Below, one piece after another: positions 1 through 12,800 of a stretch of DNA of 64,000 nucleotides. The notes below the pieces were generated by a model. The model searched no databases and was not told the DNA's origin. It saw only the letters and a program-made list of their open reading frames with translations. The DNA lies in the NCBI GenBank assembly GCA_017590115.1, contig JAGGNK010010337.1, forward strand, positions 5,655,679 to 5,719,678, read 5' to 3'. Source of the stretch: Montifringilla adamsi (Eukaryota > Chordata > Aves > Passeriformes > Passeridae). Positions within the stretch are counted from its first letter, which is position 1. Each line of letters opens with the position of its first letter. The translations under genes and the position numbers were made by a program.

Positions 1-1189
1 ACATCACCCTGCCCTCCTCTTCCTTGTTTCAGGATGCTCAGTTGCATCCAACACCAGGGATTAAGGGGCTCAGTGATTTATGCCTCATTTCACGGCAAAA
101 CTCAGCAACTCTGTGCTGAGCAAGAGCCAGGACAGAGTCAGATTTCCTTCCTGGGGCTGCCAAAGAGTCATTGCAGGTCACAGGCTGTTTGGTGCTCCCC
201 AGCTTGCTCAGGAAGAGGAGGGAGAGAACAGATGAGTTTTATCTTTGCATCCCCAACACAAACCATTAGTTCCACTGTGCTCACCTGATCAGTCACTGAG
301 CTCCACTGACCAGCACTCACCACAAAGGAGGCAGTGATGAGTTCGCAATAAAGAGCAGGAAAAGCAGCCATGCATCCCTGCAGGAGCAGCCCAGCATTGG
401 CCAAAAGGCTGCAATTGCCACTGGAGATTATACCTGACACAGAGCACAAGCCATTTCTGCTTCACTCAAGAATGAGTGAAAAAGGCAAAATGGGGCAAAG
501 CCTCCCAAGGGAAAGAGAAAACTTGGTTTTATCTCTGAGGAAAACGTTGTTCCTGTGCTTCATGCAGCAAGAGAAGACCAGCCAGTCAGTGCTGTGACAA
601 AGCATTTCCTCGCTGATAAACAGAGCTTCTGAGAAGCCTGTATTTCACAGGGGGGTCTTCATGCCAGCTGAAATGAATCAAGGCCAGCATTGACTTTGAT
701 TCAAATGACACATGTAGTTTATGGCTGTTCTGTTGTATGTAACATTGTATCAGAGCATTAATAACTGAAATTTGGAAAGCCATGAAACATTCCTGGTTTT
801 TTGCCTCTGGAGTTGTTTCAAAGCTTCAACATTTCAAACCCACTTTGTTTCCCTTGACATTTCCTTCCAAATCCCATTAGGACTTGCCAAGACACGAACA
901 TCTGGGGTCCCCAGGAGCTCTCACTGTGCTCATGCCAGGAGCAGAAGGGCGCCAGGTTTGGCGATACAGCTTCCTCCCAGGACATCTCTTGCCCTGCCAC
1001 ACCCACCCTCAAGACTGGCTGAGGTCACCTCAGGAGAGTAACAAAACAAAGACTGATGCTCTTCTCTCACAATACTGACACCATACTCATAGCTTTTAGA
1101 GAGAGGAAGAGGAGGACTTGTATATAAATATTGCAGAATGCAGCCCAGGTCTAAGCCCACACAACTCTAAACTTGGTCTTTTCTTGCAG
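1..1189. other. Upstream flank of PRR33, no coding gene seen
   Basis: This stretch lies left of the PRR33 coding exon. Short open frames occur on both strands, but none has a recognisable product or convincing splice signals. The last bases form a good splice acceptor (pyrimidine-rich tract ending ttcttgcag at 1181-1189), so at least one 5' exon of PRR33 should lie here or further left; I could not place it. A TATA-like string (tatataaata, 1121-1130) is too close to the acceptor to be an obvious promoter for the spliced transcript. By comparison with mammals the next gene to the left would be TNNT3, which is not visible here. Confidence 0.5.
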
Positions 1190-1192
1190 GAA

Positions 1193-2803
1193 ATGACAAT
1201 GCTGATAACAGTAGCATCCTCCACCCAGCCTGTTTCCAATCACCACCCCCTTTCTCCCCCTCCCACCCTACCAAAGCCTGGGAAGGACAACCTGCGGCTG
1301 CAGCGGCTGCTGAAGAAGGCAGCCAGGAAGAACGCCATCCTCACCTCGGAGCAGGGCAAGTCCTTCCGCTCCAGCCTTTCGCCTGTGAACGAAGCCAGCC
1401 CCGACCAAGAGCGTGCAGAGAGCGCTGCCCCAGCTGCAGAGACCCCTGAAGCCACAGCTCCCCCCTGTGCCCCGCTGCCCACCCAGCTCTCCATCAGGCC
1501 CGTCGGCCACCGCGCGCCCTCCCCGTTCCGGAAGGGGAAGCCTTTCGCGCTGAAGGTCACCGAGCAGCGGCGCATCGCTGAACATGTCAAGCTCACGGCC
1601 TCCTCGGCCATGCCCCTGCTACAGAAGCCAGAAGCTCCTGAGACTCCACAGCAGCCTGAAGGCATGGGCTCCCACCTTCCCTCTCCATCTGACCCTTCAG
1701 TATCTGTTTTCCCCCAGCCTCCTCCTTCCAGCACACCCAGCAAAGAAAGGGCACCGGAGGTTACCTATGTCACCAAGGTGAACGCTTATTTCCACAGTGT
1801 TAAGCCACCCAGGGCTAAGACGCCCACACCAAACCCAACCCAAGGAACTGTCAGCCATGAAGACAAAAGGCTTACTACCCCAGCACCTCAAACAAGCAGC
1901 TCTGAACCACCTCCAGAGCAGACACCCAGCTCAGTTAAAGACAGCAAGGCTGCTCCCCCCTTGCCAAAACCTCCCCTCGTTCCTGCTGCAGAGACAGAGC
2001 CTCCTGATCAGGCTCCCAAGCCTGTTCCTACTGAGAAGCCCAGCACCTCTGATGCCCACACCAATAAGCCTACAACCCATGAAAGTGACACCGAAATATC
2101 CAGATCCAAGACAGCTCCTGAATTACCGGAGCAAGACAGAGACATCCCAGAACCATCAACATCCAGTGCTCCCTGGAGGCAAGCACGCCCAGCAACAACT
2201 CCAGCACAAGCTGATGGTACCAGGTCCACCTCCACAGACACCAAGGCAGAACACGTCACTGAGCCCCTGATGACTCCCAGCTTACCCAGCACCAGCTGTC
2301 CCCCCAAGACTGAGCCAGCACCATCATCAGGAGAAGCACCAAGACCTCCTGGAACCAGTGCCAGTGGCTGGTATCGCCTCAGGAAGCACTTGATGGTGCA
2401 GCCAGAAGCAACCAGCTTCCCAGAGTCCAAGCCAGAAAAGCTGGGACAGGAGGAAGGGAATAAAGAGGACTCTGCTCAAGCAGTCATCAAGCAAGACTGC
2501 ATGCTGGTTAAATCAAAAGCCATGAGAATGTGGGATGCCATTTTATACCAGGTGGCACTCAGCAAGGAGAAGAAGCAGCAAGCAGAAGAGAAGCCACAGA
2601 AGGAAGAAGGCTTCTTTCTTCCCCGCCGCTTACCCATCCTTCTACACAAGCCACGCTTTGACGCCCGGAAGCTGAAGGAACTGGCTGCCAAGCCCATGAC
2701 AAAGATCAGCACCGTGTTTGAGGTGAGCCGCTTCCGGCCCAAAGGGGCCGAGGAGCACACCAAGAGCTTCAACAGGACGGCATCCGGATGGTCGGTCCAC
2801 TGA
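1193..2803 (+). CDS. PRR33: Proline-rich protein 33 (PRR33)
   Basis: One long coding exon entered through a splice acceptor at 1188-1189. Two in-frame ATGs are close together (1193 and 1199), giving 536 or 534 residues; the second gives the N-terminus MLITV, which looks more like the family. A basic, probably helical segment (PKPGKDNLRLQRLLKKAARK, about residues 27-46) is followed by a long stretch rich in Pro, Ser, Thr and Glu that is probably disordered. Ordered-looking islands are FRKGKPFALKVTEQRRIAEH (about 112-131), YVTKVNAYFHSVKPP, GWYRLRKHLMVQPE, and a C-terminal part with MWDAILYQVALSKEK and KISTVFEVSRF. The identity rests on these ends and on position: convergent with LSP1, as in mammals. 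No enzymatic domain is seen and the molecular function is not established. The frame is intact to TGA. Confidence 0.85.
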   Translation: MTMLITVASSTQPVSNHHPLSPPPTLPKPGKDNLRLQRLLKKAARKNAILTSEQGKSFRSSLSPVNEASPDQERAESAAPAAETPEATAPPCAPLPTQLSIRPVGHRAPSPFRKGKPFALKVTEQRRIAEHVKLTASSAMPLLQKPEAPETPQQPEGMGSHLPSPSDPSVSVFPQPPPSSTPSKERAPEVTYVTKVNAYFHSVKPPRAKTPTPNPTQGTVSHEDKRLTTPAPQTSSSEPPPEQTPSSVKDSKAAPPLPKPPLVPAAETEPPDQAPKPVPTEKPSTSDAHTNKPTTHESDTEISRSKTAPELPEQDRDIPEPSTSSAPWRQARPATTPAQADGTRSTSTDTKAEHVTEPLMTPSLPSTSCPPKTEPAPSSGEAPRPPGTSASGWYRLRKHLMVQPEATSFPESKPEKLGQEEGNKEDSAQAVIKQDCMLVKSKAMRMWDAILYQVALSKEKKQQAEEKPQKEEGFFLPRRLPILLHKPRFDARKLKELAAKPMTKISTVFEVSRFRPKGAEEHTKSFNRTASGWSVH

Positions 2804-2892
2804 CGCCAGGCTGCTCCACGCCTTGGAGGGGCACCAACCTCTGACCAAGCTGACTGCCCAGTGGAGCCAAGAGCAAGGAAAAAAGGAAACGA

Positions 2893-2898
2893 AATAAA
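2893..2898 (+). terminator. Polyadenylation signal of PRR33
   Basis: An AATAAA hexamer lies about 90 bases after the PRR33 stop codon on the coding strand. It is the first canonical signal downstream and implies a short 3' UTR. Confidence 0.7.
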
Positions 2899-5800
2899 AC
2901 CCCTCCAAGCCAGCAGCCCCATATGCTGCAGGTTTAAGGGTTACTCTCCATAAATTTAAAAGCTCAAATGCATAACTACCGCATCCACAGGTCACAGGAA
3001 AACAAACATATTTGTTTTAGGAAGAGTCAACAACAATCACTGGAGGCAGTAAGAGAGAGAAGGCACACAGTGAAGAGGAAAAGCTGCCTATAGAAAAAAA
3101 GACCAGTTTAGAATAGGATAATGGAATCTGAATTTTTTTGTTGCATTTCTCTAAGAGATTGATCCTAGGAACAGCAGCAGTTGCATCTGAAATGAAAGAA
3201 TCTGGGTTGCTCCACATCTCTAGGGAGCATCTTAGAAACCAAACTCAAAAGAGGATACATATAGCCTCTAACTATTCCACTGAAAGTGTGCCCCACACCC
3301 ATTTGCTGAGAACAAAATGGAAACTCATCCTTTCACCTAAGGTACAGACAAGACACAGAGTAAGAAATCCTGCTCTCACAAGCATTTAATCTGCCTGTCA
3401 AAATGGGCATCATCTGATGTCCTCCTAGGCCAGTCTACTAAATAATAATGCACACAAGAATAATTGTGTTTCAACAATCAAGTTCTGTTACGTATTTTAC
3501 CGTGTCTTCTCCACAATAGCTGATGATTAATGTTTCCACTATAACCAACAAACCCTGCTCTAGCATGTGGGTATCCAACTCTGTATTTAACAAGGTGCTG
3601 GTTTCTGAGGAGTTCTGCTAACCACATGTAGTCTCATTTTCAGAGTGAACATCATGACAGTTGCACATCTGCTTGTCCCTGACATCCTGAAAAAAGGGCA
3701 TTTAAAAGGAAAATCCTCAACTCTGCCCACCCACAGAGACAACTGGGCTTTCCAGTATTGCCCTTTGTAATTCTACTGCCAGCAAGCTTGTGAGCATGAA
3801 AGATTGGTTATTTCTGTTTCACAAGGGACTTGGACTTGCTGGGGTGTTCCTACACAGCTAATATAGGATTGCCATGTTTAGCCCAAATAGAATATAAAGA
3901 GCTGTGCACAGAGTTCCCTTTTACACGTGCAGAGGGTATGGAACTGGCCAACAGCTCCTCAGGCCAAACTGCAAACAGACTTAGAAACAAAGAGTCCCTT
4001 TTGCCTTTTTGAAGTCTTCCTATTTTCCGTGATGCTCTAAGAGCTGTCCATTTAGCAAACCTTCTCTTAAGTTTTGACTTTACCAGTCTTATCTCTATTC
4101 TGTAACCCCTTCCCTAATCAAAGGGCACAAAGCAAGTAGGGAGAATAACCCAATTATCTAAGGTGGGGATTTCTTCAAAACCCCAGTTTTCAAAGAAAAA
4201 GGTAACAAGAGGTTGGAAATCACAAGTGAATCCTAAGTAAGCCTCTGCAGGATAATTTAACATTGCTGCAAGTGAAGGCTACACAGAAACATCCACACAG
4301 CAGCACAGCCATAAAAATTTAAAGAGTGCAGTGTAAAACACGTAAAGCAGATAAAGGCAGCCTTACCAGAGAGTGATAAATGGCACCTCACTGCAGCACA
4401 GCCAGATGGATGCCTCTGCACAAAGGTCTGTATGCACAAGAGCCACAGTACTGGCATGAAGCAGAGCAGCCAACATCAATTACATTTGGGGGATTAAGTG
4501 AAGGTGGTTTAAGAAGCACTTGTGCTTTTAAACAGCTTTTGTCCTGCACCAAGGACAATCACCCAGAGCAAACCAGCAACTCTCACCAAGGCTTAGGTTT
4601 TGCATCTGCTGGGCTTCCAGTCAGGCTGCATTCACACTCCAGCCCCACTGCACATGGATGAAGGATGGGGAAATGCCATTGATGAAGGATAGGGAATGAT
4701 GGGGAGAGCAACTCCCACAAGCAGAAGGAAGGAGACAGAGGAAGGCAGGTCTGGGTGCATGGTTTAGCCCTTTTACCCCATAAAGGGCAGAGGCACACAG
4801 CAACTATGGCAAATCCTGCAGAGACAGACCCTGACACGAGAGTACCACAGATGGGAGGACACAGCCCTGTAGGCAACAAATTTTCTACCAATGGCTGCTC
4901 ACTGGAAGTCACTGTGGGGTGTTCCAGCCTGAGCTGCTGTGCTGAGGAAGAGAAGGGGAATGCTACTGGGCACAGAATTTGCCTATTTTTCAATGCCAAA
5001 TGGCATCAGGCAATTGCTAAATTCCCAAATTGACACTTACAGAAAAAACCTTGTTCCATAGCCTGTAGTGAGGTCTTGCAGCCCAGAAAGAGAGGGAAGG
5101 AGAAAAGAAACACACCTGTGTTTAAGCAACAAGAAAGCTGCTAAGGTGAAGTAAAGCAAGTGACAGGGGTGAGCCAGAAGGTTTTGGGAGCAAGAAGGTC
5201 ATGACAGTGATCCAGCAGTAGGAAAAAGGATAAATATAGTTCCAGGGGGTGCAGAGGAACCAGGGAGCAGCTCCCCAGGGAGCTCAGAGCATACAAAACA
5301 GACAGCTAAGAACCGAAGTGCAGAAACAAGCAAAGCTCCTTCAGCTATCACAGCCATTTTGTTATTCACAGTAGGAAAAAACCCAATACTTCCATGTGAA
5401 CAAAGCCAGAGAACAACGGTGTTGTGCCATGGCTGTTTGGAGCGCTGGGTGGATCCTAGAGGACATCCCTTGACAGTGCCTTGCCTTTCAAGACAGGCTG
5501 CTGGACAAAGACCAGTGCCAAAGGCACTTTCATTGGAGCTGCTCAGAGAAACCCAGGTCGGGCAAACAAACCTGCTGACAACCTAGCAAAACCTGTTTGC
5601 TGCAAAGAACTGAAGCTCAGTACGTTCCACCTCGTGCACTGAAACAGACTTCAGGAGAAAGAGGAGACTGATCGAAGGGGAGACCTTATAATAGGTTTCT
5701 CAAAGTCACAGGCAGAGAAGCAAGTTGAGGATGGAAGTTCTGTGGACTAAACACAGCTTCAGGCAGTCTTGGGCTTGTACTGCTGCCCATCTCAAAGCAG

Positions 5801-6841
5801 CATTCAGAGGGCATCTCCTCTAAATGGGCACTACAAAAGGAAAAAACAAGCCTAAACAAACAAAACAATATGCAACACTCAGAAGCCAGCTCCTTAAGGG
5901 TGGGAGGGAGGGGAAAGAAGGAACACAAGCCCCAGAAGAATTCAGAAACAAAAGGTGTTTTGTAGCAGGCAGAGCTATTTTAACCTTGGCAATGAAATAA
6001 AGCTTCTTTTTTATAGTAGGAAAAAAAGAGAATGAGCTTGTTTTCACCCTGAACTTCCTCCCCATTCATTGTGCCAGATGCTGCCCAGTTGGATCCAACC
6101 AGTTATCACCTCCCTCTACACCATTCCTCTATTGCCACAACCCTCTACTATCATCCACTCAAGATAACACCAGGATATCTATGAGCCTAAACACAGTAGG
6201 AACATGAGATCCAAAGGCCATTTCAAGAGAGCACAGAGCCAGCAACCCAGCTCTGCCTTGCCCTTGCTGCACATCAGAGAACAGTCCTTTCTGCTCTGCT
6301 GGTCTACCCAGTACAGCAGATGTTCACATCCTTCCTGCTACAACCTTAATATAGACTGGTTCCAAGAGGTTACTGAAGTCATTAGAAGTTTTCTCCCTGA
6401 TTAATTCAGTAAATCTGGGAATTAAACCCCAGAAACATTTGAATTTCAGAAGTACATCAGCCCCCACCTCCAGCTATCTCTACTCCATGCAACTTAAGAG
6501 AGCATAAGGAAAGACAGCAGATAGAGACCATTCCTTTGAACTAGCGAAGGCAAACACATCTTCACCCAAACAGCAGCAGCTAAGGGACCTGCCCTGCAGA
6601 TTAAACTAACAGAGGTATCCAGCAGCATCAGCAAGGCAGAGACCAAAACAAACCCCTGCTGTGTATCCGTTCTGTTCCAGCCCAGACGCCAGGCTCCAGC
6701 TGTTCCCATAGAGCACCTTCCAACTCACCCAAAGTGCTGCTGGCAGAAACAACCCCAGCATCCTGCCAGAACAGCCCAGGAGGTTGTTACACAGAGCAGA
6801 GCCATATCCCACCTACCTGGTTAATGAGTTCTCCAGACATA
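2899..6841. other. 3' UTR region of LSP1 and PRR33-LSP1 convergent gap
   Basis: About 3.9 kb between the PRR33 polyadenylation signal and the LSP1 stop codon. The right part must contain the LSP1 3' UTR on the minus strand. I found no canonical AATAAA on the minus strand here; the nearest variant, ATTAAA, reads on the minus strand at about 3385-3390. The LSP1 3' end is therefore unplaced. No other gene, RNA gene or recognisable repeat was seen; the open frames are short. Confidence 0.45.
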
Positions 6842-9800
6842 CTATTGCTCTGCAGCATCGTCTATCAACACCTTCTTGTACTGGCCATGGCCTGTTGCAA
6901 CAAATTTGTACTTTTTGCCAGAAGGAATGGACTGAACGGGAGAGAAAGGAAGAGCCAAAGTCAGCATTTTTCTCTGTTAAATAGGCAGTCAAAAATCAGG
7001 TAACTGAAGCCAGAGGAGCACATGATACAGTTGCCTTTAATCCCTGAGCCCGTTCTGTAATGCCTTCTTTCCCCCTTCACACAAACACTCTGCACAGATC
7101 CATCACCACCTTCTGTAAGCATAAGGCAACACTACAGGAACAGGATATGCAATAGGAAAGTAGCTGCAATGCAGGCATTGTGAGGGAGGGCTCATCTAAG
7201 AGCCCAGACCCCCAAGCCACGGTTTTGATCCATGGCAGGAGACTGTGGGATTTACCAGGTACTGGCAGCTTCAACACAGGAACTGACAAGACACTTGGAT
7301 CTTCCTCTGCCAGCCTACAGTTTGAGCAGTAGCTGCTTGCTGCATTTTAGAAGACATTCCCACACAAGCCAGATCCATCTGCAAGTGATACTGTCTTAGG
7401 TTCAGTTCCACTTAGTTTTGCACGTTTTGTTTACCCTCAGTGCCAAAAAGCATAACAAGAGCAAAACTGCTCAAATTTGCAGCTCCATTTGAGCCTAGAA
7501 GGCTGGGACTCCCAGCCCGTGGGCTGAGAACAATGTGCTACTCAAGAGATCTTTCAGAATTACGGGATATAGAAGTATTTTTGCTCCCATTTTCACTAGA
7601 GCTGAACCAATAGCAATCCATTGTTAGCATGCAATTGCATTGACAGATACAGGTAGCCCTTGTCCCTGCAGAACATCATCTTCTCAGTAGTGCCAACCCA
7701 GCCAACAGCTCCGTCCTTTTTCAGCAGAGAAAGTGCTCTCACACTCAGACACCAACTCACCTTGATATTGCTCTCAGGTTTGGGATTCCCCTTCTGTTCC
7801 CAAAGGCTTCTTTTACTCACAATGTCTCCAGCCACGATATCCTGAGAAAATGATGCTTTCATTACCCTTCACTGCTAATGCTGCTGAACGTGCCTTTGTT
7901 CACATCCATTTCCAACCCGCGCATCTGACCTCCTTTTTTTATTTATAATATCACATCTGACCTATAACAGCTGCTGCTAAAAAACCATGACTGTGAAAAT
8001 GTCTTCCTGTTCCCAGTATACCCTATGTTTTCCTATCGCTCTTCCACAAGAGTCTGAACTAGCTCCAAGATGTTTATTTTCTTAACTTCGTTAACTATTT
8101 AGGACATGTAAACATCGAGGCTTCTCTACCAAAAGGAATTCTGCTCTCATAAACAGACTTGCAACCAACATATTACAGAACCAGCCTCACCCACAACAAC
8201 CAGAAAGTGAAATCACTGAGAGCAATACGTAATGCTCTCTGCACTTTCCAAGTTCACAAGATTCATCACCTTGGTACTAGATACAACTTCATGCTTGACA
8301 GCTGGAGTTCAGCCCTAGTCCCTGCAGGACACACATGCATTCCCCCCACCAGCTGGTTTTATTCCCATTTCAAATCAGAGCTTCAACCAGCAACACAGAG
8401 GTTTTCCTGCATGTACCACCAAGGAACAACTGGGGACCCTGTCAGAAAAACTGACTCTCCAAAGCTTTACAGCACAATGGAAGACCTCTAATATCAATGC
8501 CTTTGGAGCCTGTAGGCCCCACAAACAAGATGCACCACAAGGACAATGCATGCTGTGCACAGGGACCAGTCCCTGCCTCTGGCACAAGCAAGGCAAGTGC
8601 TCCAAGGGCTGTACCTTACAAGTTGAGGGCTTCACAGCAGACTGGGCTGTGACCTCCCCAGTCTCCCAGAGGCTTTTTGTGCTGGCTACCATCATGCTCG
8701 TGGTGGGAAGGTCAAGAGAGGGCTGCCGGACAGGTTTTGCAGCCTTTGTGGAGGTCTGGAAAACAAATGGAGACAGTCTGCCATCAGAGTGTGCCTCTTG
8801 AGTATTTCTAACCCTGGATGATCATTGGAGATAAGGGGGTGTAAAAGAAGACTTGTAGAGTCCTACTAGTTCCTGTCAGATACTCCCACTCTTTAAGCAC
8901 AGAACACGAGAAAACAAGCATGGCATAGCCAAAGAAACCTACTTTATGTGTGGAGGGACACACAGACAGCAGCAAGGAGTGCTCCCATCCAAGGGAGGAC
9001 AATTTAGTTGTCACCTCACAGATGGTAAGGCTGAGAGGCATGGTGCAGAAGCAACACCAGCAAAGAGGGCTCCTGGGAGGGTGGGGGCAGAGACAGCACA
9101 GCAACCCACCTCAATAGCCTGTGTGTACTGCTCCAGCCTGTCATCAATCTTCGACACAGGGAGAGGAGGCTGACTCTTCTTTATGCTGTTGCTGCAGAAC
9201 AGAGAGGAGCATTAAGGTGTTCCCCCAGTGCCTCAGGCAGAAGGGAGGACTTTGTGAGCCACAGGCAGCCTGTCACTCCTGCCCTTCCCCACAGCAGGAC
9301 CTGCTGACCATCTCCCTTTGCAGCAAGCGACCTGCTTTACCCTGAGGCCAGCCCAGAAATACCTTTTCTGTATTGAGCGGTTCAGCGACTCAGTTCTGTC
9401 CGTGATCTAAGGGGGAGAAAGAAGACAAATATATGACTTTTGTCCTGGTACCTCAGATGGACACAGGTCACCTGAACTGGCCATTTCTTGGCCCTCATCT
9501 CTCACCCATATTTTGGTTAGAAGTGACTCACTCAGCCCCCATGTTCCCCTACAGATCAGAGACAGCGAGCATTCCCTTTCCTCCTTCTTTCCAAGCGGGG
9601 GAAGAGAATCCCAACCAATTTCAGGAGCAAACCAACAATGTGTAAAATGACTGACAGCTGAAACGCCAACCAAGACCATTTTTTCTACTCCCTCTGGTGA
9701 AGGAGAAGGTCTCTCTCAGACCTTTGGTTTCCTAGCCAGACACAAAAAGGGAAATGGCAAATACAGAAAGACAAAGGGAAAATAGAGACCACATCTGCAG

Positions 9801-12800
9801 AAGAGAAGCCAAGCACGGGAGCAGCACAGGCATGGGTTAGGTCAACTTATCCACACCAGAGAAGCACACAGACAGGGCAGATGAACACATAGAGCCACCT
9901 GTGAGGCAGTTCTTCATGTCAAGGCATCAGGAAAAAAGAGTTTTGCACCAGAGGCTCCTGTGCAATAACTCTTTGGCCAAGACAGGAAGGCAAGCAAACA
10001 CTTCACAACCACTGCAGGAAAGGAAAGCTGAAATGTTGCTAAACCTTGTGACTCTTTCATGCCCCAGAAAACAAGCATACAGAGAAAAAAATCACCTTGA
10101 AGCCAAAGGGGGGGGCTTTCTTAACACCAGCTCCCACAGAGTCAAGGAGCAGCAACCAAGTAAAAAGGAGCCTTCTCCCCCTGTAAAACTGCTGCCTGTG
10201 CCACAGGAAACATCACCTACCAAGTTAGCAGATAAAAAACAACACTAAATGATCCTTTAAGATGCTTTCAGGATGCCAGTGCTAAATTTCAGCTAAACAG
10301 AAGACAAGACAGTGTCACATAGAGGACACATTTACCAGCTGTGCCCAAGAGCACGAGGCCCATTAGAAAACAACCAAATAGTGCAACCCTGGCCAACAGA
10401 GATGACCTGGGGAGAGCCACTCTGCAGGGTCCCCCCACAGCAGCACAGGATAAGCCAGCTCTGTCTGCAGGGCAGGCTGTCTGCCTGCTGTCAGCGAGCT
10501 GCTGCCTGCCTCTGAGCCGTGACTTCAGAGACTTCACCCTGCTCACTGATGGGCAGGCTGCTACCTGGCAGGGCACAGCACCAACCTGAAAGGAGAAGCT
10601 GGTAGATTTTTGCCTCAGCTTCCCAAACACAAGTACAATAGGAAAAAGCCAACCCTGCCAGGGAGATGGTGTGCAGGTGCAAACCATACACAGGCACTTC
10701 TGAAAGGTCATCAACAAGCATCAGGTTAAACACAGAGGGGCCTAGACAAAGCTCTAGGTGGCAATGCATCTCAGTATGACAGCCTAGGTAAGGACAAACT
10801 TTCACTGTGCTATTTAAAGACCACCTGCCCCCACCCCTGGCACTTCCTTGCAGTGAGAATTGTGCATCTCCCTGGTCCCAAGCACTTTCTGAAGGCCAGA
10901 AGAAACCACAGCTGCTCATTCAGCCAGCCTCAAAGCTCAGGGCTCACAAGCAGCCTGTGACTAAACAGGACTGGTGCAAAACTTCTCCCTTGCCTCCATT
11001 CCCCCTGTTCCAGCCCCCAGGCCACGCTGGCCCTCTGAACCCCCACCAGCAGCCTGCCCCAGGTGTGCACCCAGGCTCCGCCAGCCACATCTGGCAGGGG
11101 CACACACCACCGACTGCAGGTGCTTTTGCCTTTCCGCTCCAAGCAGGGCTTCTGCTGAGCTTCCTGTGCCAAAACACCTTCTTGGTGGCCAGTGTGCTCA
11201 GTTCTCAGTGTTCACAGAACCCTGCTAGCTGAGGTGTAAAGATCATCCTTCCTCTGGAAGGACTCCAAGCACAGATTTTTCCTGAACAGTTTTACATCCA
11301 GCTTAGCGTGCGGGTGAGCTCTGACATCACCATTACAAAACAGAGACTGCATTTCTAAACCTTTCCCTGGGCCAATCCTAGCAGCAGCAGTTAAGCTGAG
11401 TTGAGAAGCTATGTGTTTTGGGATGGTAAGGACAGAAGGTTCTGCACATAGAAGTTCCTGAAAGCATTTTCCACATTTTCCCACCAGTCCCACTTCAGGA
11501 ATATGCTTTGGTTACCCCCACCACTTTTCAAACCTGGCATTTGCACCCAGCCTGCATCCACACCTACTCTGTCTCCCCTCTTTTAATTTGGCTATAAAAT
11601 GGATCCTCCACTAAGAGCAAGAATCTGATGGCTGTAGATGATGAAACTTTCCTCTTGCCATCTATTTGCTGATGCAAAAGAAAGTACTCATACAATCATT
11701 CCCACTCAGGAAATATTGAGTAAACCGCAAATAGCGCAAAACTAAACTCAAAAAAAAAACCCCCCAAAAAACCTCCAAAGATTGTGCAGCCTTTTAATCT
11801 GCTATTAGAACTGACTCCTCACCATCTTCCTCACTGCTGCAATCAAAAAGGTTGGTGCTTACAAAGGCAGAAAAAACCATTCAGTACAGAAACACTTATC
11901 TGTATCTATTGTATTCGAAAGCACACACACAGAACTGAGGATTTGTAGCAAATGCAACACAAGTCATAAGACACAATTCAGGTGGTGTTAATAATGGGAG
12001 TTTCACAAGAGCACCAATGCAAACAGATGTGATTGGGAAGGACACAGTGCTTCAGAGATCAGAAATCCCCATTTGTTTAAACAACTACAGTCACACATTT
12101 TGTTCTAATTAAGAGAGAAATGCCACTGTTACAGTTACTGGGGCTTTTTCCCTTTGGAAGGGAAATTTCATTAAGATTAGGTTCTTGTGAATTTTGTTAA
12201 AGACTACACAAGTTGAAAGCACAGCTATCTCAGTATCACAATATTCCCTGGAGCCCTCAAGGAGCTTTAGGCCTTTAGAGTGACTGCTACAGCCTCCAAC
12301 AGCTCAAGCAGGCAAAGTAGGAGGAGAGGAGGTTGACAGCCATGAAAGATGAGGCAAATTGCTCAGGTGGTTTGTCTCAGCTTGTAGCAGGATGGATAAT
12401 GGGATTCACACCCCACATTGCTGTAAACCCTGGATAATCCTTCCTCATTGCTAGCTGGGACCTCTGTTGTGACAGTTGTCATGCATCCAGCAGGGCCCCA
12501 GGAGCACAAACCTTTGTGGAGCACACTGCAGTGTGGTCAGAGCACAGCTCCTCCTCTTCCAGGCTGGCAAGGCTGGGGGCCTTCTGGCGTTTCTCTGGTG
12601 TTTCTTCTTCTTTCTCTCCATCATTTCGCCTTCTCTTCTTTTCCTGAGTGGAGAAAAAGAACAAGCCAGGAAGTGAGTTGGTCAAACTGCTTATTATGCA
12701 ACAACAGTGATTTTTCCCGTCTCTCAGGCTTCCTGCTTTACACTAAATAAACACAAAAGCACAGAAACTTTGAGTTAACATTATCTAATTTGGAAGCATT

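Noticed and set aside
1121..1130. tatataaata as a TATA box for PRR33
   Set aside because: A start about 30 bases downstream would leave too little room before the strong splice acceptor at 1189; it may simply be AT-rich intron.
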